DNA of 64,000 nucleotides, from positions 186,001 to 250,000 of the forward strand of contig CANLNM010000002.1 of NCBI GenBank assembly GCA_947492475.1, given 5' to 3'. This DNA comes from an uncultured Paracoccaceae bacterium (GTDB lineage Bacteria; Pseudomonadota; Alphaproteobacteria; Rhodobacterales; Rhodobacteraceae). Shown here in pieces: positions 8,433-17,914 of this stretch. Under the pieces are notes generated by a model. It saw only the letters and a program-made list of their open reading frames with translations. It was not told the origin of the DNA and did no database searches. The translations under genes were made by a program, and so were the position numbers. Each line of letters opens with the position of its first letter. Positions within the stretch are counted from its first letter, which is position 1.

Positions 8433-10829
8433 TCAGGCGGCGTCCCGGTCTGAAATGCTGCGATCAGCCACGAAATCCTCATCCTCTTCGGTTGTGCCAA
8501 ACTGCTCCATCGCAAGTTCCAGACTGCCAACTTCTTTGCTAAGAGATTGGGTCGCGGCTGAGGTTTCCTCAAACATGGCAACATTGGTCTGATTGACGCC
8601 GTCGATTTCATCAATTGTCAGGCTGATGTCGGACAAAGCTTTGCTTTGGTCCTTGGCAGCAATCGCGATATCGCCCACTTTGGTGGCCACCCCCGACACA
8701 TTGTCGTGAATCTCTCGCAACGCAAGCCCAGCTTGGTCTACCAAGGATGAACCATTGGTGATTTGTTCTTCTGAGTTTGAGATAAGTTCATGGATGTCGC
8801 TGGCCGCTTCCGCACTTCTTTGAGCAAGGGCGCGCACTTCGCTTGCAACCACAGAGAATCCACGCCCGGCTTCGCCAGCGCGGGCGGCTTCGACCGCGGC
8901 GTTGAGTGCCAACAGGTTGGTTTGAAACGAAATATCATCGATCAAGGTTGTCGCAGAAATTTTTGTGGACGATTGTTCAATTTCACGCATGGCATCAACG
9001 GCACGGGCCATAACCACACCAGAGTTTTCAGCCTGATTGCGTGTCTGATCGACCAGTTCATTGACGTTGCCCGCTTGATCCGCCGTGTTTCTGACGGATT
9101 CATTTAGCGTTTTGACGGACGCGGCCGTGGTTTCAATAGCAAGTGCCTGGGTTTCGGTTCGCTTTGACAGATCTTCTGATGCGTTGGCGATTTCCACTAC
9201 CCCAACAGAGATCGAATTTGCGCTGGCCTTGGCGGTTGCGATCGCGGCGTTCAATACCTTTGCGGCTGAATTAAAATCTTTGCGCAGGACTTCGTATTCA
9301 GGCCCAAATTCGCAATTGATGCTTGTGTTCAGCACCCGTTCGGACAGTTTGTGCAAAGCGACCTGCAGGTTTTCAACAACCAGGTTCTGCGCTTCTTGGT
9401 TTCGCAACCGTTCTGCTTGGGCAACGGCTTCGTTTTCATTGGCCGTTTGCAGAGAAATTCGGAACTCTTCCAAAACACGAGACATGTCCCCAATTTCGTC
9501 GCGACGATTTTGTGCGGGTACATCTGTTTGTAAATCTCCATCAGCGACCTGGCGCATAGCACGGTTGATCATTTTGACCGGCGCGCTGAGTTGCCGGGCA
9601 ACGAAGAACCCAAACAAACAAGCGACACCCAACAGGATCGCACCGTCAAAGATGAGTTTGCGTTCGAATTCAATTGCATCGGCGTAAAGCTCAGAATTTA
9701 CCTGCATTGAAATTACCCCCCATTGAACGCCCTGAAACGTGATTGAGGTATAGGCAGATAAAACGGCCTCTCCGGATTGAGTGATGTGATCCAATAGCCC
9801 GGTTTCGCCCGCCATCGCCAAGCCTAAGGGACCGTTTGGATCTATCACCTCATTGTCAATGTGGCTGTCTGTGTCGGAATTCGGGGGATTGTGTTCCTCA
9901 GAATGTGGGGCACCTTCTGTTTCTTCATGATGATGTTCGCGCCCATTGTGAAGACGAGAGAGCCCGTCCGGCCCAAAAACATCAAACACTTCTGCATGTT
10001 GGTCATCGGCATCTGATGAATGTCCTGCCAATTCGTTGATGGATTGTGTTGATAACTGAACGATCACCACCCCAAGAAAACTGCCATTTCGAGCTAAAAT
10101 CGGCGCCGCCATATAGGCGGAATATGGCGCCATGTCCTGATCGGATTGGGTAAAATCCTCAAACACAAAGGGTGTGTTGAGTTCATCCTCAGCCAAAGGT
10201 GCGGAATTTGCCAATGTAGTTGGGCTATCCGCCTGAACGTCCTGGTCAATCGCGTAATCAATCGCGATGCGCTGATAGGTACGTTCTAACGCGGGAAAAT
10301 CACCTTGGTCCGCGGATATGTTTTGTGCAAAGGATGGATTTTTCTGGACCGAATAGATGATGTTTCCTTCTGTATCCACAATCATTAGATCAACAAAATG
10401 ATTGCGCTCAGAAACTTCGCGAAAATAGGGATGTACATCCCGATGGGCCCGATTATATCCATCCCGACCTGACGCCATATCCAACGCATGCCGTTCGCCG
10501 GCAGGATGCGGGTTCTGGGTGATATAGCGGTCAGTCAGTTCAGCGGTTTTATCCCCCGGCAACGCCTCCCATGCGCCGACAAACTTGGTGATCGCCTGAC
10601 GAGTCGATGGTGACATTGCCAATGATTGCGTCATTGTTTGATGAGCTTGAAGTGAAGATAAAAATGTTTCTGCATGGGCATCACGCAGCTCACTCAGCCG
10701 AATTTCCGCCTGATGATGTAAAATTTCTTGGGCAGCAAATTTTGCGACAATCCCCATTGAGAAAAGTGTTACCAAACACATCCCCACGATCGCGAGAGGT
10801 AATTTGACCGAAATTTGGTTCCAAAACAT
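8433..10829 (-). CDS. methyl-accepting chemotaxis protein with large periplasmic sensor
   Basis: A 798-residue receptor: TM1 (about residues 6-30), a ~360-residue periplasmic dCache-like sensor, TM2 (about 391-413), a HAMP linker, and a cytoplasmic signalling domain with the conserved hairpin-tip sequence ([19 protein letters not shown]). The sensor contains a His/Glu/Asp-rich stretch (about residues 290-327, including REHHHEE) that is unusual and might bind metal. No C-terminal CheR-docking pentapeptide is visible. Start is set at 10829 because GGAGAT precedes that ATG. No other chemotaxis genes are in the window. Confidence 0.92.
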   Translation of the reverse strand: MFWNQISVKLPLAIVGMCLVTLFSMGIVAKFAAQEILHHQAEIRLSELRDAHAETFLSSLQAHQTMTQSLAMSPSTRQAITKFVGAWEALPGDKTAELTDRYITQNPHPAGERHALDMASGRDGYNRAHRDVHPYFREVSERNHFVDLMIVDTEGNIIYSVQKNPSFAQNISADQGDFPALERTYQRIAIDYAIDQDVQADSPTTLANSAPLAEDELNTPFVFEDFTQSDQDMAPYSAYMAAPILARNGSFLGVVIVQLSTQSINELAGHSSDADDQHAEVFDVFGPDGLSRLHNGREHHHEETEGAPHSEEHNPPNSDTDSHIDNEVIDPNGPLGLAMAGETGLLDHITQSGEAVLSAYTSITFQGVQWGVISMQVNSELYADAIEFERKLIFDGAILLGVACLFGFFVARQLSAPVKMINRAMRQVADGDLQTDVPAQNRRDEIGDMSRVLEEFRISLQTANENEAVAQAERLRNQEAQNLVVENLQVALHKLSERVLNTSINCEFGPEYEVLRKDFNSAAKVLNAAIATAKASANSISVGVVEIANASEDLSKRTETQALAIETTAASVKTLNESVRNTADQAGNVNELVDQTRNQAENSGVVMARAVDAMREIEQSSTKISATTLIDDISFQTNLLALNAAVEAARAGEAGRGFSVVASEVRALAQRSAEAASDIHELISNSEEQITNGSSLVDQAGLALREIHDNVSGVATKVGDIAIAAKDQSKALSDISLTIDEIDGVNQTNVAMFEETSAATQSLSKEVGSLELAMEQFGTTEEDEDFVADRSISDRDAA

Positions 10830-11075
10830 AATGTTATCTCCTGTGCCCGTAATTTGCACTTGCCCTCATAAAATCACTGTTGAACCTTAACGTAGGCGGG
10901 GTTTCCTGATGCTTAACGGATAAAATTTGCCCTTTATTTGGTTGGACATTGGGGCTTCTCTGACTATTCGGGCGCGATATGATTGATCGATTTGGGACTG
11001 CTGGGGTTGGATGCATTGCCTGACCCGCGCGGATCGCATAGACCCGGTTCAAACAGCCAAACACACGAGAGTATC

Positions 11076-12428
11076 ATGCGCCTGAGCCGCTATTTCCTGC
11101 CGACCATGAAGGAAACCCCTTCGGAAGCCCAAATCGTAAGCCACCGCTACATGCTGCGGGCCGGGATGATCAAACAATCCAGCGCCGGGATCTATTCGTG
11201 GTTACCCATGGGATTCATGGTGCTGCGCAAGCTGGAAAACATCGTGCACGAAGAACAAATTCGCGCCGGCCACGTGCCGATGTTGATGCCCACGTTGCAA
11301 TCCGCAGATTTATGGCGCGAAAGCGGGCGGTATGACGGCTATGGCGAAGAAATGCTGCGTATGCAGGATCGGCACGGTCGTGACATGCTGTTTTCCCCCA
11401 CAGCCGAGGAAATGTTCACCGACGTGTTTCGCGCGCATGTGAATTCCTACAAGGATTTGCCGCTGACCTTGTATCAAATCCAGTGGAAATTCCGCGATGA
11501 AATCCGGCCTCGTTTTGGAGTGATGCGGGGCCGCGAATTTTTCATGAAAGACGGCTACAATTTTGACCTGACCAAAGAGGATGCGCTGCACGCCTATAAC
11601 CGTCATCTGGTCAGCTATTTGCGGACCTATGAACGTATGGGCCTGCAAGCGATCCCAATGCGCGCAGATTCCGGACCGATTGGCGGGGATTACACCCATG
11701 AATTCCTGGTGCTGGCGGAAACCGGTGAATCCGAAGTGTTCTATGACAGCCAAATCACCGACCTGAAATTTGGCGATCGGGCCATTGATTATGACGATGT
11801 GGCGCAATGTCAGGCCGTTTTAGAAGAGTTCACATCGCGCTATGCCCGCACGGACGAAACCCACGAGGCCGATGAATTCGCCAAAGTGCCCGAGGATCGC
11901 CAACGGGTGGCGCGCGGCATCGAAGTGGGGCAGATTTTCTACTTTGGCACGCAATATTCCGAAAGCATGGGCGCGTCCGTCCAAGACAGCGAAGGCAACA
12001 AAGTGCCGGTGCATATGGGGTCGCACGGGATCGGCGTCAGCCGCCTGTTGGGCGCCATCATCGAGGCCAGCCATGACGACAAAGGCATCATTTGGCCCGA
12101 AGGTGTCACGCCGTTCCACGTCGGCATCCTGAATATGCGCGCCAAGGACGAAGCCTGCACCGAAGCTTGTGATGCGCTGTATGACTCGTTCAAAGCCATC
12201 GGGCTGGACCCGCTTTATGATGATCGCGACACAGGGGCCGGGGCCAAATTTGCCGATATGGACCTGATTGGTCTGCCGTGGCGGATCACTGTTGGGCCAC
12301 GCGGATTGAAAAACGGCGTGGTCGAATTGACCAGCCGCCGCACAGGCGAAAGCGAAGAAATGCCCGCCGCGCAAGCCGTTGAAAAGATTTCGCAAATTTA
12401 TGCAAAGCACCGCGTCTCTGGGCTTTGA
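11076..12428 (+). CDS. proS: prolyl-tRNA synthetase, short alphaproteobacterial type
   Basis: Class II aminoacyl-tRNA synthetase charging tRNA-Pro. The 450-residue length is that of the ProS type lacking the editing insertion domain of E. coli ProS. Start at [10 protein letters not shown] agrees with family N-termini; 31 additional codons upstream (from 10983) are in frame but unconserved in my recollection. Motif 2 ([25 protein letters not shown] region) and motif 3 ([14 protein letters not shown]) are present, followed by the anticodon-binding domain. A terminator lies just downstream. Confidence 0.95.
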   Translation: MRLSRYFLPTMKETPSEAQIVSHRYMLRAGMIKQSSAGIYSWLPMGFMVLRKLENIVHEEQIRAGHVPMLMPTLQSADLWRESGRYDGYGEEMLRMQDRHGRDMLFSPTAEEMFTDVFRAHVNSYKDLPLTLYQIQWKFRDEIRPRFGVMRGREFFMKDGYNFDLTKEDALHAYNRHLVSYLRTYERMGLQAIPMRADSGPIGGDYTHEFLVLAETGESEVFYDSQITDLKFGDRAIDYDDVAQCQAVLEEFTSRYARTDETHEADEFAKVPEDRQRVARGIEVGQIFYFGTQYSESMGASVQDSEGNKVPVHMGSHGIGVSRLLGAIIEASHDDKGIIWPEGVTPFHVGILNMRAKDEACTEACDALYDSFKAIGLDPLYDDRDTGAGAKFADMDLIGLPWRITVGPRGLKNGVVELTSRRTGESEEMPAAQAVEKISQIYAKHRVSGL

Positions 12429-12446
12429 TATCGTCGAAATCAGGGC

Positions 12447-12474
12447 AAAGGGCGGGTCATGTGATCCGCCTTTT
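12447..12474 (+). terminator. terminator after proS
   Basis: A stem of about 12 pairs (AAAGGGCGGGTCA with TGATCCGCCTTTT, two G-U pairs) with a very short loop and a 3' T run, 19 bases past the proS stop. Confidence 0.65.
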
Positions 12475-12545
12475 GGCGTTTTGGGGGCCTTGACCGATCC
12501 TAGCGCCCGCCGCAAAATACAAAAAAACAATATTGAGGCTCGGGT

Positions 12546-13043
12546 ATGTTAAAGGTGCTTTCCGTCATTGGGGGGCTGGCTGGTGCGGCTGGCCTGTCGC
12601 AATATCCTGAATTTTCACAGCAATATACCCAGCGTTTGGCGGGGCAAATTGATGCCCTGTCCCAAGTGGTTGAGGATTTTGATGCCTCTGCGCTGCGGTC
12701 TGGGCTGACCCGGTCTGAGGCCTTGGATCAAATGCAGGGCACGCAGTTTCTGGACGATCGCCGTTCAGATATGCAGCGCACGTTTCTACGCCACGAAGTG
12801 CTGACCGCGCATTTTACGCATTTGCAATCCGCCAGCCCGATGCAGCGGATGATGATGCCGCACCGAATTTCGGATGCTGAAACGCTGACCGGGACGTGGG
12901 ATGATTTTGTGCCGGCCATGCCAGTCAGCCTGCCGGGCGCAGTTGCTGCCGGGGCTGGGTTTATCGCAGGCTCGACGGTTTTGGGCCTATGCCTGACATT
13001 TTTGTTGTGGCCATTTCGGCGCCGCGCGCGTGCGCCTGCCTGA
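12546..13043 (+). CDS. DUF2937 family membrane protein
   Basis: A 165-residue protein with a hydrophobic N-terminus, a central helical region with many Gln/Ser residues, and a C-terminal membrane helix (GAVAAGAGFIAGSTVLGLCLTF) followed by a basic tail (PFRRRARAP). Length and layout match DUF2937 (PF11157), found next to proS in other Rhodobacteraceae. Function unknown; a role in the envelope is only suggested by the membrane helices and by the lol genes downstream. Confidence 0.7.
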   Translation: MLKVLSVIGGLAGAAGLSQYPEFSQQYTQRLAGQIDALSQVVEDFDASALRSGLTRSEALDQMQGTQFLDDRRSDMQRTFLRHEVLTAHFTHLQSASPMQRMMMPHRISDAETLTGTWDDFVPAMPVSLPGAVAAGAGFIAGSTVLGLCLTFLLWPFRRRARAPA

Positions 13044-13282
13044 CAGGGCTGGGCGCGATGCAGAATTATGACGGCCAGTCACGGATGATCTTGGTTCCGT
13101 TTTTCTACCCGCGACCAGCCATTGTCAAACTGGACCCCTAGATGCCTGAATGCGTGGACGCATTTGCGCCACTGCCTTGCAATTAGGGGTTTTTCCGCCC
13201 AAATCGCCGTTATCTGAACCGCTGGAATTGGCAGCACCGGTTTGGCAATGTATACGGCTTTGAAACAATTTGGACGATCCTC

Positions 13283-14572
13283 ATGGCCCAAGGTAGAACC
13301 GCCCCATTTTCCCGTTTCGAATGGTTGATCGCATGGCGGTATATTCGGGCCAAACGTGCCGAAGGCGGCGTGTCGGTCATGACATGGATCAGCCTGATTG
13401 GCATCACATTGGCGGTGTTTGCCCTGATCGCGACATTGTCCGTGCGGGCCGGATTTCGGGCGGAATTTGTCGATACAATCCTGGGCGCAAATGCCCATGT
13501 TGAGGTGCATTATTCCAATCAGATGACCGAACACGGCCAGCTCGATGATTTGATCCGGGACTATGATGTTCTGGCGCAGGATTTGCGGGCGATTGATGGC
13601 ATTACCCGCGCTGCCCCGTTGGTACGTGGTCAGGTCATGGGCAATTTTCGTAACGCAAATGGCGCGGTCGACCTCTATGGGATCACGCTGGACGATCTGA
13701 TTGCCATTCCCCGGATCGCGAGCCCCGAAAATGCCCGCGGTGACATCGCCCGCTTTAACGAAGGCATCGCGATTGGGTCTGGTCTGGCGATTGAGCTGGG
13801 GCTGGTCGTCGGCGACCGGATCAAAATCATTTCCCCCAATGGCGTGCGCACGGCATTTGGCACATCACCGCGCGTAAACACCTACGAAGTCGTCTATATC
13901 TTTACCGCTGGGCGGTATGATATCGACCGCATTCGCGCCTATCTGCCCCTCGCCGAGGCGCAAAATTTCTTTAACCGCGACGGGGCCGTCGATCAGATCG
14001 AATTGATGGTTGAGGATCCGGATGCGGTGAATGATTTGGTGCCTGAAATCGTCATGATCGGCGGGCCACGCGTGATCCCATGGACATGGCGTGACCGGTC
14101 TGGCGCATTCCTGCGGGCCTTAACAATCGAAGACAACGTGATGTTTGTTATCATGTCGATCCTCGTTCTGATTGCGTCGATGAACATCATTTCCGGCCTG
14201 ATCATGCTGGTTAAAAACAAGGGCCGCGACATTGGAATCCTGCGCACAATGGGCCTGTCAGAAGGGTCGATTTTGCGGATATTCTTCATCTGCGGCGCTG
14301 GGATCGGCACATTGGGGACCTTGCTGGGTGTTTTGTTGGGCTGTTTGTTTGTGATCAATATCGATCCGATTTTCAGCCTTGTGAATTGGCTGGGCGGCGG
14401 CGGCGTCTGGGATCCATCCATTCGCGGCATCTATAATTTGCCCGCCAAATTGCAGATGTCCGATGTGATTTCCGCCACAACGCTCAGCCTTGGGCTGAGC
14501 TGGATCATTACCATTTTCCCGGCCCGACGTGCGGCGCGGATGAACCCCGTAGAGGCGCTGCGTTATGAGTAA
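13283..14572 (+). CDS. lolC: lipoprotein-releasing ABC transporter permease (LolC/LolE type)
   Basis: A 429-residue inner-membrane permease that extracts outer-membrane lipoproteins and hands them to LolA. N-terminal TM helix around residues 25-50, a large periplasmic MacB-like domain, then three TM helices of the FtsX fold (from about residue 285). Only one permease gene is present, as expected for alphaproteobacteria where a single LolC/E hybrid is thought to act as homodimer. The stop lies inside the start of lolD (8-base overlap). Confidence 0.92.
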   Translation: MAQGRTAPFSRFEWLIAWRYIRAKRAEGGVSVMTWISLIGITLAVFALIATLSVRAGFRAEFVDTILGANAHVEVHYSNQMTEHGQLDDLIRDYDVLAQDLRAIDGITRAAPLVRGQVMGNFRNANGAVDLYGITLDDLIAIPRIASPENARGDIARFNEGIAIGSGLAIELGLVVGDRIKIISPNGVRTAFGTSPRVNTYEVVYIFTAGRYDIDRIRAYLPLAEAQNFFNRDGAVDQIELMVEDPDAVNDLVPEIVMIGGPRVIPWTWRDRSGAFLRALTIEDNVMFVIMSILVLIASMNIISGLIMLVKNKGRDIGILRTMGLSEGSILRIFFICGAGIGTLGTLLGVLLGCLFVINIDPIFSLVNWLGGGGVWDPSIRGIYNLPAKLQMSDVISATTLSLGLSWIITIFPARRAARMNPVEALRYE

Positions 14573-15242
14573 TGTTCTGGAACTGACGGGCCTGCGCAAA
14601 GGATATAATCACGGTAAACCCGGCGAAGTTCAGGTGCTGAATGGCGTTGACCTGACCATAGGTCGGGGCGAAGTGGTGGCGCTGGTGGCCCCATCTGGGG
14701 CGGGTAAATCCACGCTGTTGCACATTGCGGGATTGCTGGATGTGCCGGATCAGGGGAGGGTGGCGATTGATGGGCGCGACATGACCGATCTTAGCGATCG
14801 CAAACGCACCGCCGCGCGGCGCGGGCAGGTGGGGTTTGTCTATCAATTCCACCATTTGTTGCCAGAATTTACGGCGCTCGAAAACATCGTTTTGCCACAG
14901 CTGGCCAATGGGATCGCCGCAAAAGTTGCCGAAACGCGCGCCCAGTCTTTGTTGGCAAATGTCGGGGTGTCAGACCGCGCGAACCATCGTCCAGCCGCCC
15001 TGTCAGGGGGCGAACAACAGCGCGTCGCATTTTGTCGCGCATTGGCCAATGAGCCGGATTTGCTATTGGCGGATGAACCCACGGGCAACCTTGATCCGGG
15101 CACGTCGGATGTGGTGTTTGGGGCATTGATGGATTTGGTGCGTGGCACGGGCATGTCTGCACTGATTGCCACCCATAACATGGAACTGGCCGCCCGGATG
15201 GACCGCATCGTTCGCCTGGAAACCGGATCGATTGTGACCTAG
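14565..15242 (+). CDS. lolD: lipoprotein-releasing ABC transporter ATP-binding protein LolD
   Basis: A 225-residue ABC ATPase of the MacB/LolD family. Walker A is [11 protein letters not shown], the signature motif LSGGEQQR, and Walker [13 protein letters not shown]. It overlaps the preceding permease gene by eight bases and surely forms the Lol complex with it at the cytoplasmic face. Confidence 0.95.
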   Translation: MSNVLELTGLRKGYNHGKPGEVQVLNGVDLTIGRGEVVALVAPSGAGKSTLLHIAGLLDVPDQGRVAIDGRDMTDLSDRKRTAARRGQVGFVYQFHHLLPEFTALENIVLPQLANGIAAKVAETRAQSLLANVGVSDRANHRPAALSGGEQQRVAFCRALANEPDLLLADEPTGNLDPGTSDVVFGALMDLVRGTGMSALIATHNMELAARMDRIVRLETGSIVT

Positions 15243-15244
15243 AT

Positions 15245-15679
15245 TTATGCCCGTTGGGTGATCAAAACACCCACAGCCATCACCGCAATCCCGGCCGCAC
15301 GGGTCCAGTTTAGCGGGGTCGGTTGCGCCATAAACAACCCGAAATGGTCAATGGCCGCAGACGAAATCAACTGGCCGATCAACACAAAAAACACAGCGTT
15401 TCCAATGCCAAAGCTGGGCGCGACATATGTGATCGACAGCAAATAGAATGCAATTAACAAACCGCCGAGAAACAGATGTTTTGGCGCCGCGCTGAGTTTG
15501 CTGATCGCGTCGGTTCCCGTGACAATCACCGCGGCAATTGCCACCAGAAACGCGATAAAAAACAGCACCATCGCTGCGGCCGAAGGCGATCCAATGATCC
15601 GACCAAGCGCTGCGTTCAAGGCCGCCAAAATCGGCACGCCGATCCCTGCTGCCAACATCAATAACGCCTGATTGGTCAT
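15245..15679 (-). CDS. YdcZ-type DMT superfamily membrane protein
   Basis: A 144-residue membrane protein with five hydrophobic segments, matching the DMT_YdcZ family (PF04657), small drug/metabolite transporter-like proteins believed to act as dimers. The start at 15679 (MTNQALLMLAAG) has GGAG seven bases upstream; the in-frame ATG twelve bases earlier lies before that site. Substrate unknown. It converges on lolD with only two bases between the stops. Confidence 0.8.
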   Translation of the reverse strand: MTNQALLMLAAGIGVPILAALNAALGRIIGSPSAAAMVLFFIAFLVAIAAVIVTGTDAISKLSAAPKHLFLGGLLIAFYLLSITYVAPSFGIGNAVFFVLIGQLISSAAIDHFGLFMAQPTPLNWTRAAGIAVMAVGVLITQRA

Positions 15680-15786
15680 ATTTATCTCCACCCGATTTGT
15701 CGGGGATCAACCTATCGCGGACATGAGGTAAATCAAGGCGCTGCACCACTAATTGCGCGATAATCGAGGAAAGTGAGGGCATGAAC

Positions 15787-16188
15787 ATGAAAACAGTACC
15801 AATCCTACTCGGTTGCATCGCATTGGCGGGCTGTGTGCAAAACTTGGATGATCCATCCCCAGAAGCCGGCGCCATCGCATTTCGCGAAGATTGCGCATCC
15901 TGTCATGGGCTGGATGCAATGGGGTCTGGCAGCTTTGGCGGTGCTCTGATTATTACACCTCCGGATTTGACACGCCTGTCAGAGCGACATGGCGGCATGT
16001 ACCCGGCGGGATATGTGATGAATGTGATCGACGGCTATGCACGTGGGGACCATTTCAGCGCGGCGATGCCTGAATTTGGAGCCGGGGATATGGGCCCCAC
16101 CATCAATGTGGAACAAGACGGAGTGGGCACTCCGATACCTGCGCGTCTGTTGGCATTGTCGTTATATCTGGAATCTATCCAGCGCTAA
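15787..16188 (+). CDS. c-type cytochrome, lipoprotein
   Basis: A ~133-residue class I cytochrome c. The N-terminus (MKTVPILLGCIALAGC) has a lipobox, so it is probably anchored by lipid on the periplasmic side. Haem attachment motif CASCH is near residue 39 of the mature region; a candidate axial Met occurs in MPEFG. An ATG six bases earlier (15781) is also possible. The following gene is a paralogue with the same spacing of CxxCH, DLT and Met motifs, indicating tandem duplication. Electron partner unknown. Confidence 0.85.
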   Translation: MKTVPILLGCIALAGCVQNLDDPSPEAGAIAFREDCASCHGLDAMGSGSFGGALIITPPDLTRLSERHGGMYPAGYVMNVIDGYARGDHFSAAMPEFGAGDMGPTINVEQDGVGTPIPARLLALSLYLESIQR

Positions 16189-16222
16189 GCCGCCCGAAAT
16201 TTCGAGCCAAAAGGAGACCGCG

Positions 16223-16630
16223 ATGTTTCGATATATTCTAATAGGAATAAGCGCTTTGATTTTGTCCCCTGCATGGGCCGAACAATCCAATGGGGATGCG
16301 GCGGCAGGGGCGGCCCTGTTTGCGCAGCAATGTGCGGTCTGTCATGGGCGGGATGCCGCGGGGAACGGCCCCATGGCCGGGGCGCTGATGGTTCAGCCAT
16401 CAGATCTGACCAGCCTCACATCGCGCAATAACGGCACGTTTCCGACCGCGCGCGTGGTTTATCGCATTGATGGGCGGGACCCATTGGTGTCTCATGGCAG
16501 CCCGATGCCCATCTGGGGCGAATTGTTCGACGGACAAGACGCCGCCATCAAGGCCGAAACCGGCCAGCCGATTCTGACATCTCGCCCAGTGGTGGATTTG
16601 GTGGCCTATTTAGAAACGGTTCAGGATTGA
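16223..16630 (+). CDS. c-type cytochrome, periplasmic paralogue
   Basis: A 135-residue class I cytochrome c with a cleavable signal peptide (ending LSPAWAEQ), CAVCH haem motif and candidate axial Met in MPIWG. AAGGAG at 16211-16216 fixes the ATG at 16223. It aligns along its length with the cytochrome just upstream (shared pattern ...CHGxDAxGxG...PxDLTxLs...), but is soluble rather than lipid-anchored. The last ten bases overlap the convergent lipoprotein gene. Confidence 0.87.
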   Translation: MFRYILIGISALILSPAWAEQSNGDAAAGAALFAQQCAVCHGRDAAGNGPMAGALMVQPSDLTSLTSRNNGTFPTARVVYRIDGRDPLVSHGSPMPIWGELFDGQDAAIKAETGQPILTSRPVVDLVAYLETVQD

Positions 16631-17349
16631 TTGCAGATCCCGTCAATCTCGGCCCCATCCCAAGGCAGCCATATATCCGTGCGGCCAATCACAGCGCTGA
16701 GCTGGCCCATGCTGATCGCGGACCCCATCCGCGTTTCACCGGCCGCATCCGGGGGCAGGGCGTCTGCCAATAGCGCGCGCAGCCGACCCGTGCGTGCGCC
16801 CTGCGGATCAAGCGCTGCACAGCACACAAACTCTTCGACCAGCGCGCCTTGTTGTTCGTAGCCGTAATCCAAAAACGATACTTCGGTATCAGGATCAAAC
16901 AGATACGGATCGGCCAATTGGGTATGTTCCCACGCTGCGCGTGATGGGGTGAACCCAGTATGCTGACGATTTTGCCATTGCCATACATGGGTCAGCTCAT
17001 GGGCAAAAAACATCGCCGCAACGATATTGAACTGATCAGGGTAATCGGTGGCGTAATCGTCCAGAAACCACGCTTCGCGGGCATGAACATGGTTCCACAA
17101 CGTCACCCCTGCGGTGCGCCCCTGCAAAGTGGGCCCCGTGGCGGGGGGCTGAATGAGTTCCTGACACGTGGTGCGCGGCCGAACCGGATAGGTGCGCGTG
17201 ATCAGACCGATCGGGGCATTGTCGTGAAACCGCACCTGTTCGACATCCAAAGACGGGCCAAAGAGTTCCTCAGCGAGCTGTATTTCCGTCGGTGTAAGCA
17301 CGCGACCACAGGCGGTGAGGAGGAAGAAGAAGGGAAGGAGGATGCGCAT
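16621..17349 (-). CDS. lipoprotein with HExxH motif, putative metallopeptidase-like
   Basis: A 242-residue protein with a lipoprotein signal (MRILLPFFFLLTACG). Around residue 118 it has HELTHVWQW, an HExxH zinc-binding motif as in gluzincins and DUF4157-like proteins; the third ligand is not obvious, with Glu in QQGALVEEFVC a candidate. Two adjacent Cys follow (VCCAAL). Likely an outer-membrane-associated protein facing the periplasm. Proteolytic activity is inferred from the motif alone. Confidence 0.72.
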   Translation of the reverse strand: MRILLPFFFLLTACGRVLTPTEIQLAEELFGPSLDVEQVRFHDNAPIGLITRTYPVRPRTTCQELIQPPATGPTLQGRTAGVTLWNHVHAREAWFLDDYATDYPDQFNIVAAMFFAHELTHVWQWQNRQHTGFTPSRAAWEHTQLADPYLFDPDTEVSFLDYGYEQQGALVEEFVCCAALDPQGARTGRLRALLADALPPDAAGETRMGSAISMGQLSAVIGRTDIWLPWDGAEIDGICNQS

Positions 17350-17469
17350 TCAGGTAAGATAGTCTGAGGCCAATTAATATCAACAAAAGAAGCTGATTAA
17401 GTTGAGGATGATTTTTATGTTCCCCCCAACTTAGTTGGCCAAATTCTATGATCGGTTAGTTTTGTATAC

Positions 17470-17895
17470 CTAAGCGGCTTGTAAATCGAAAATTTCATTT
17501 GTTTGATTGATTTTACAAATACCAACGGCAGTCATGCTCATTGAGTTATATTCAAATTCACATCGCATCGAACGCCCTTTGTTGGAGCTTAATAACGCGG
17601 TCCCAAAACCACTGTCAGACATTGAATACGCGTTGAAATTCCCAAATCCTCCACCATTGGAGTAATCAGAAACATTTATCATTCCAAAGCTATAGCTGCC
17701 CGGGTTTTGAACTGTAGTCCATGTTCCTGTGTATATCTCATCACTAAAGGAGACTGTTAGTGTACCCGAGTTTCCTAGAGCTGCATTTTCTACAACGCCA
17801 GTCCCCATGTTTCCTGTAGTTCGGCTCATCAGCGTTAATTGGGGGCTACAAGCCGCCAGCGCCAAGGAAAGTAGGATCAATACTAGCTTTTTCAT
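17470..17895 (-). CDS. small beta-rich lipoprotein of unknown function
   Basis: A 141-residue lipoprotein (MKKLVLILLSLALAACS lipobox). The mature part is rich in Gly, Ser, Thr and aromatic residues in short strand-like segments (GTLTVSFSDEIYTGTW, GFGTALLSS) and has two Cys near the end (RCEFEY, GICKIN) that may pair. Start set at 17895, where AAAGGTAA precedes the ATG; an in-frame ATG at 17937 would overlap parE. The gene and its 3' flank are visibly more AT-rich than the neighbours, which may mean recent transfer. Confidence 0.7.
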   Translation of the reverse strand: MKKLVLILLSLALAACSPQLTLMSRTTGNMGTGVVENAALGNSGTLTVSFSDEIYTGTWTTVQNPGSYSFGMINVSDYSNGGGFGNFNAYSMSDSGFGTALLSSNKGRSMRCEFEYNSMSMTAVGICKINQTNEIFDLQAA

Positions 17896-17914
17896 AAGAT
17901 TACCTTTGAAATAA

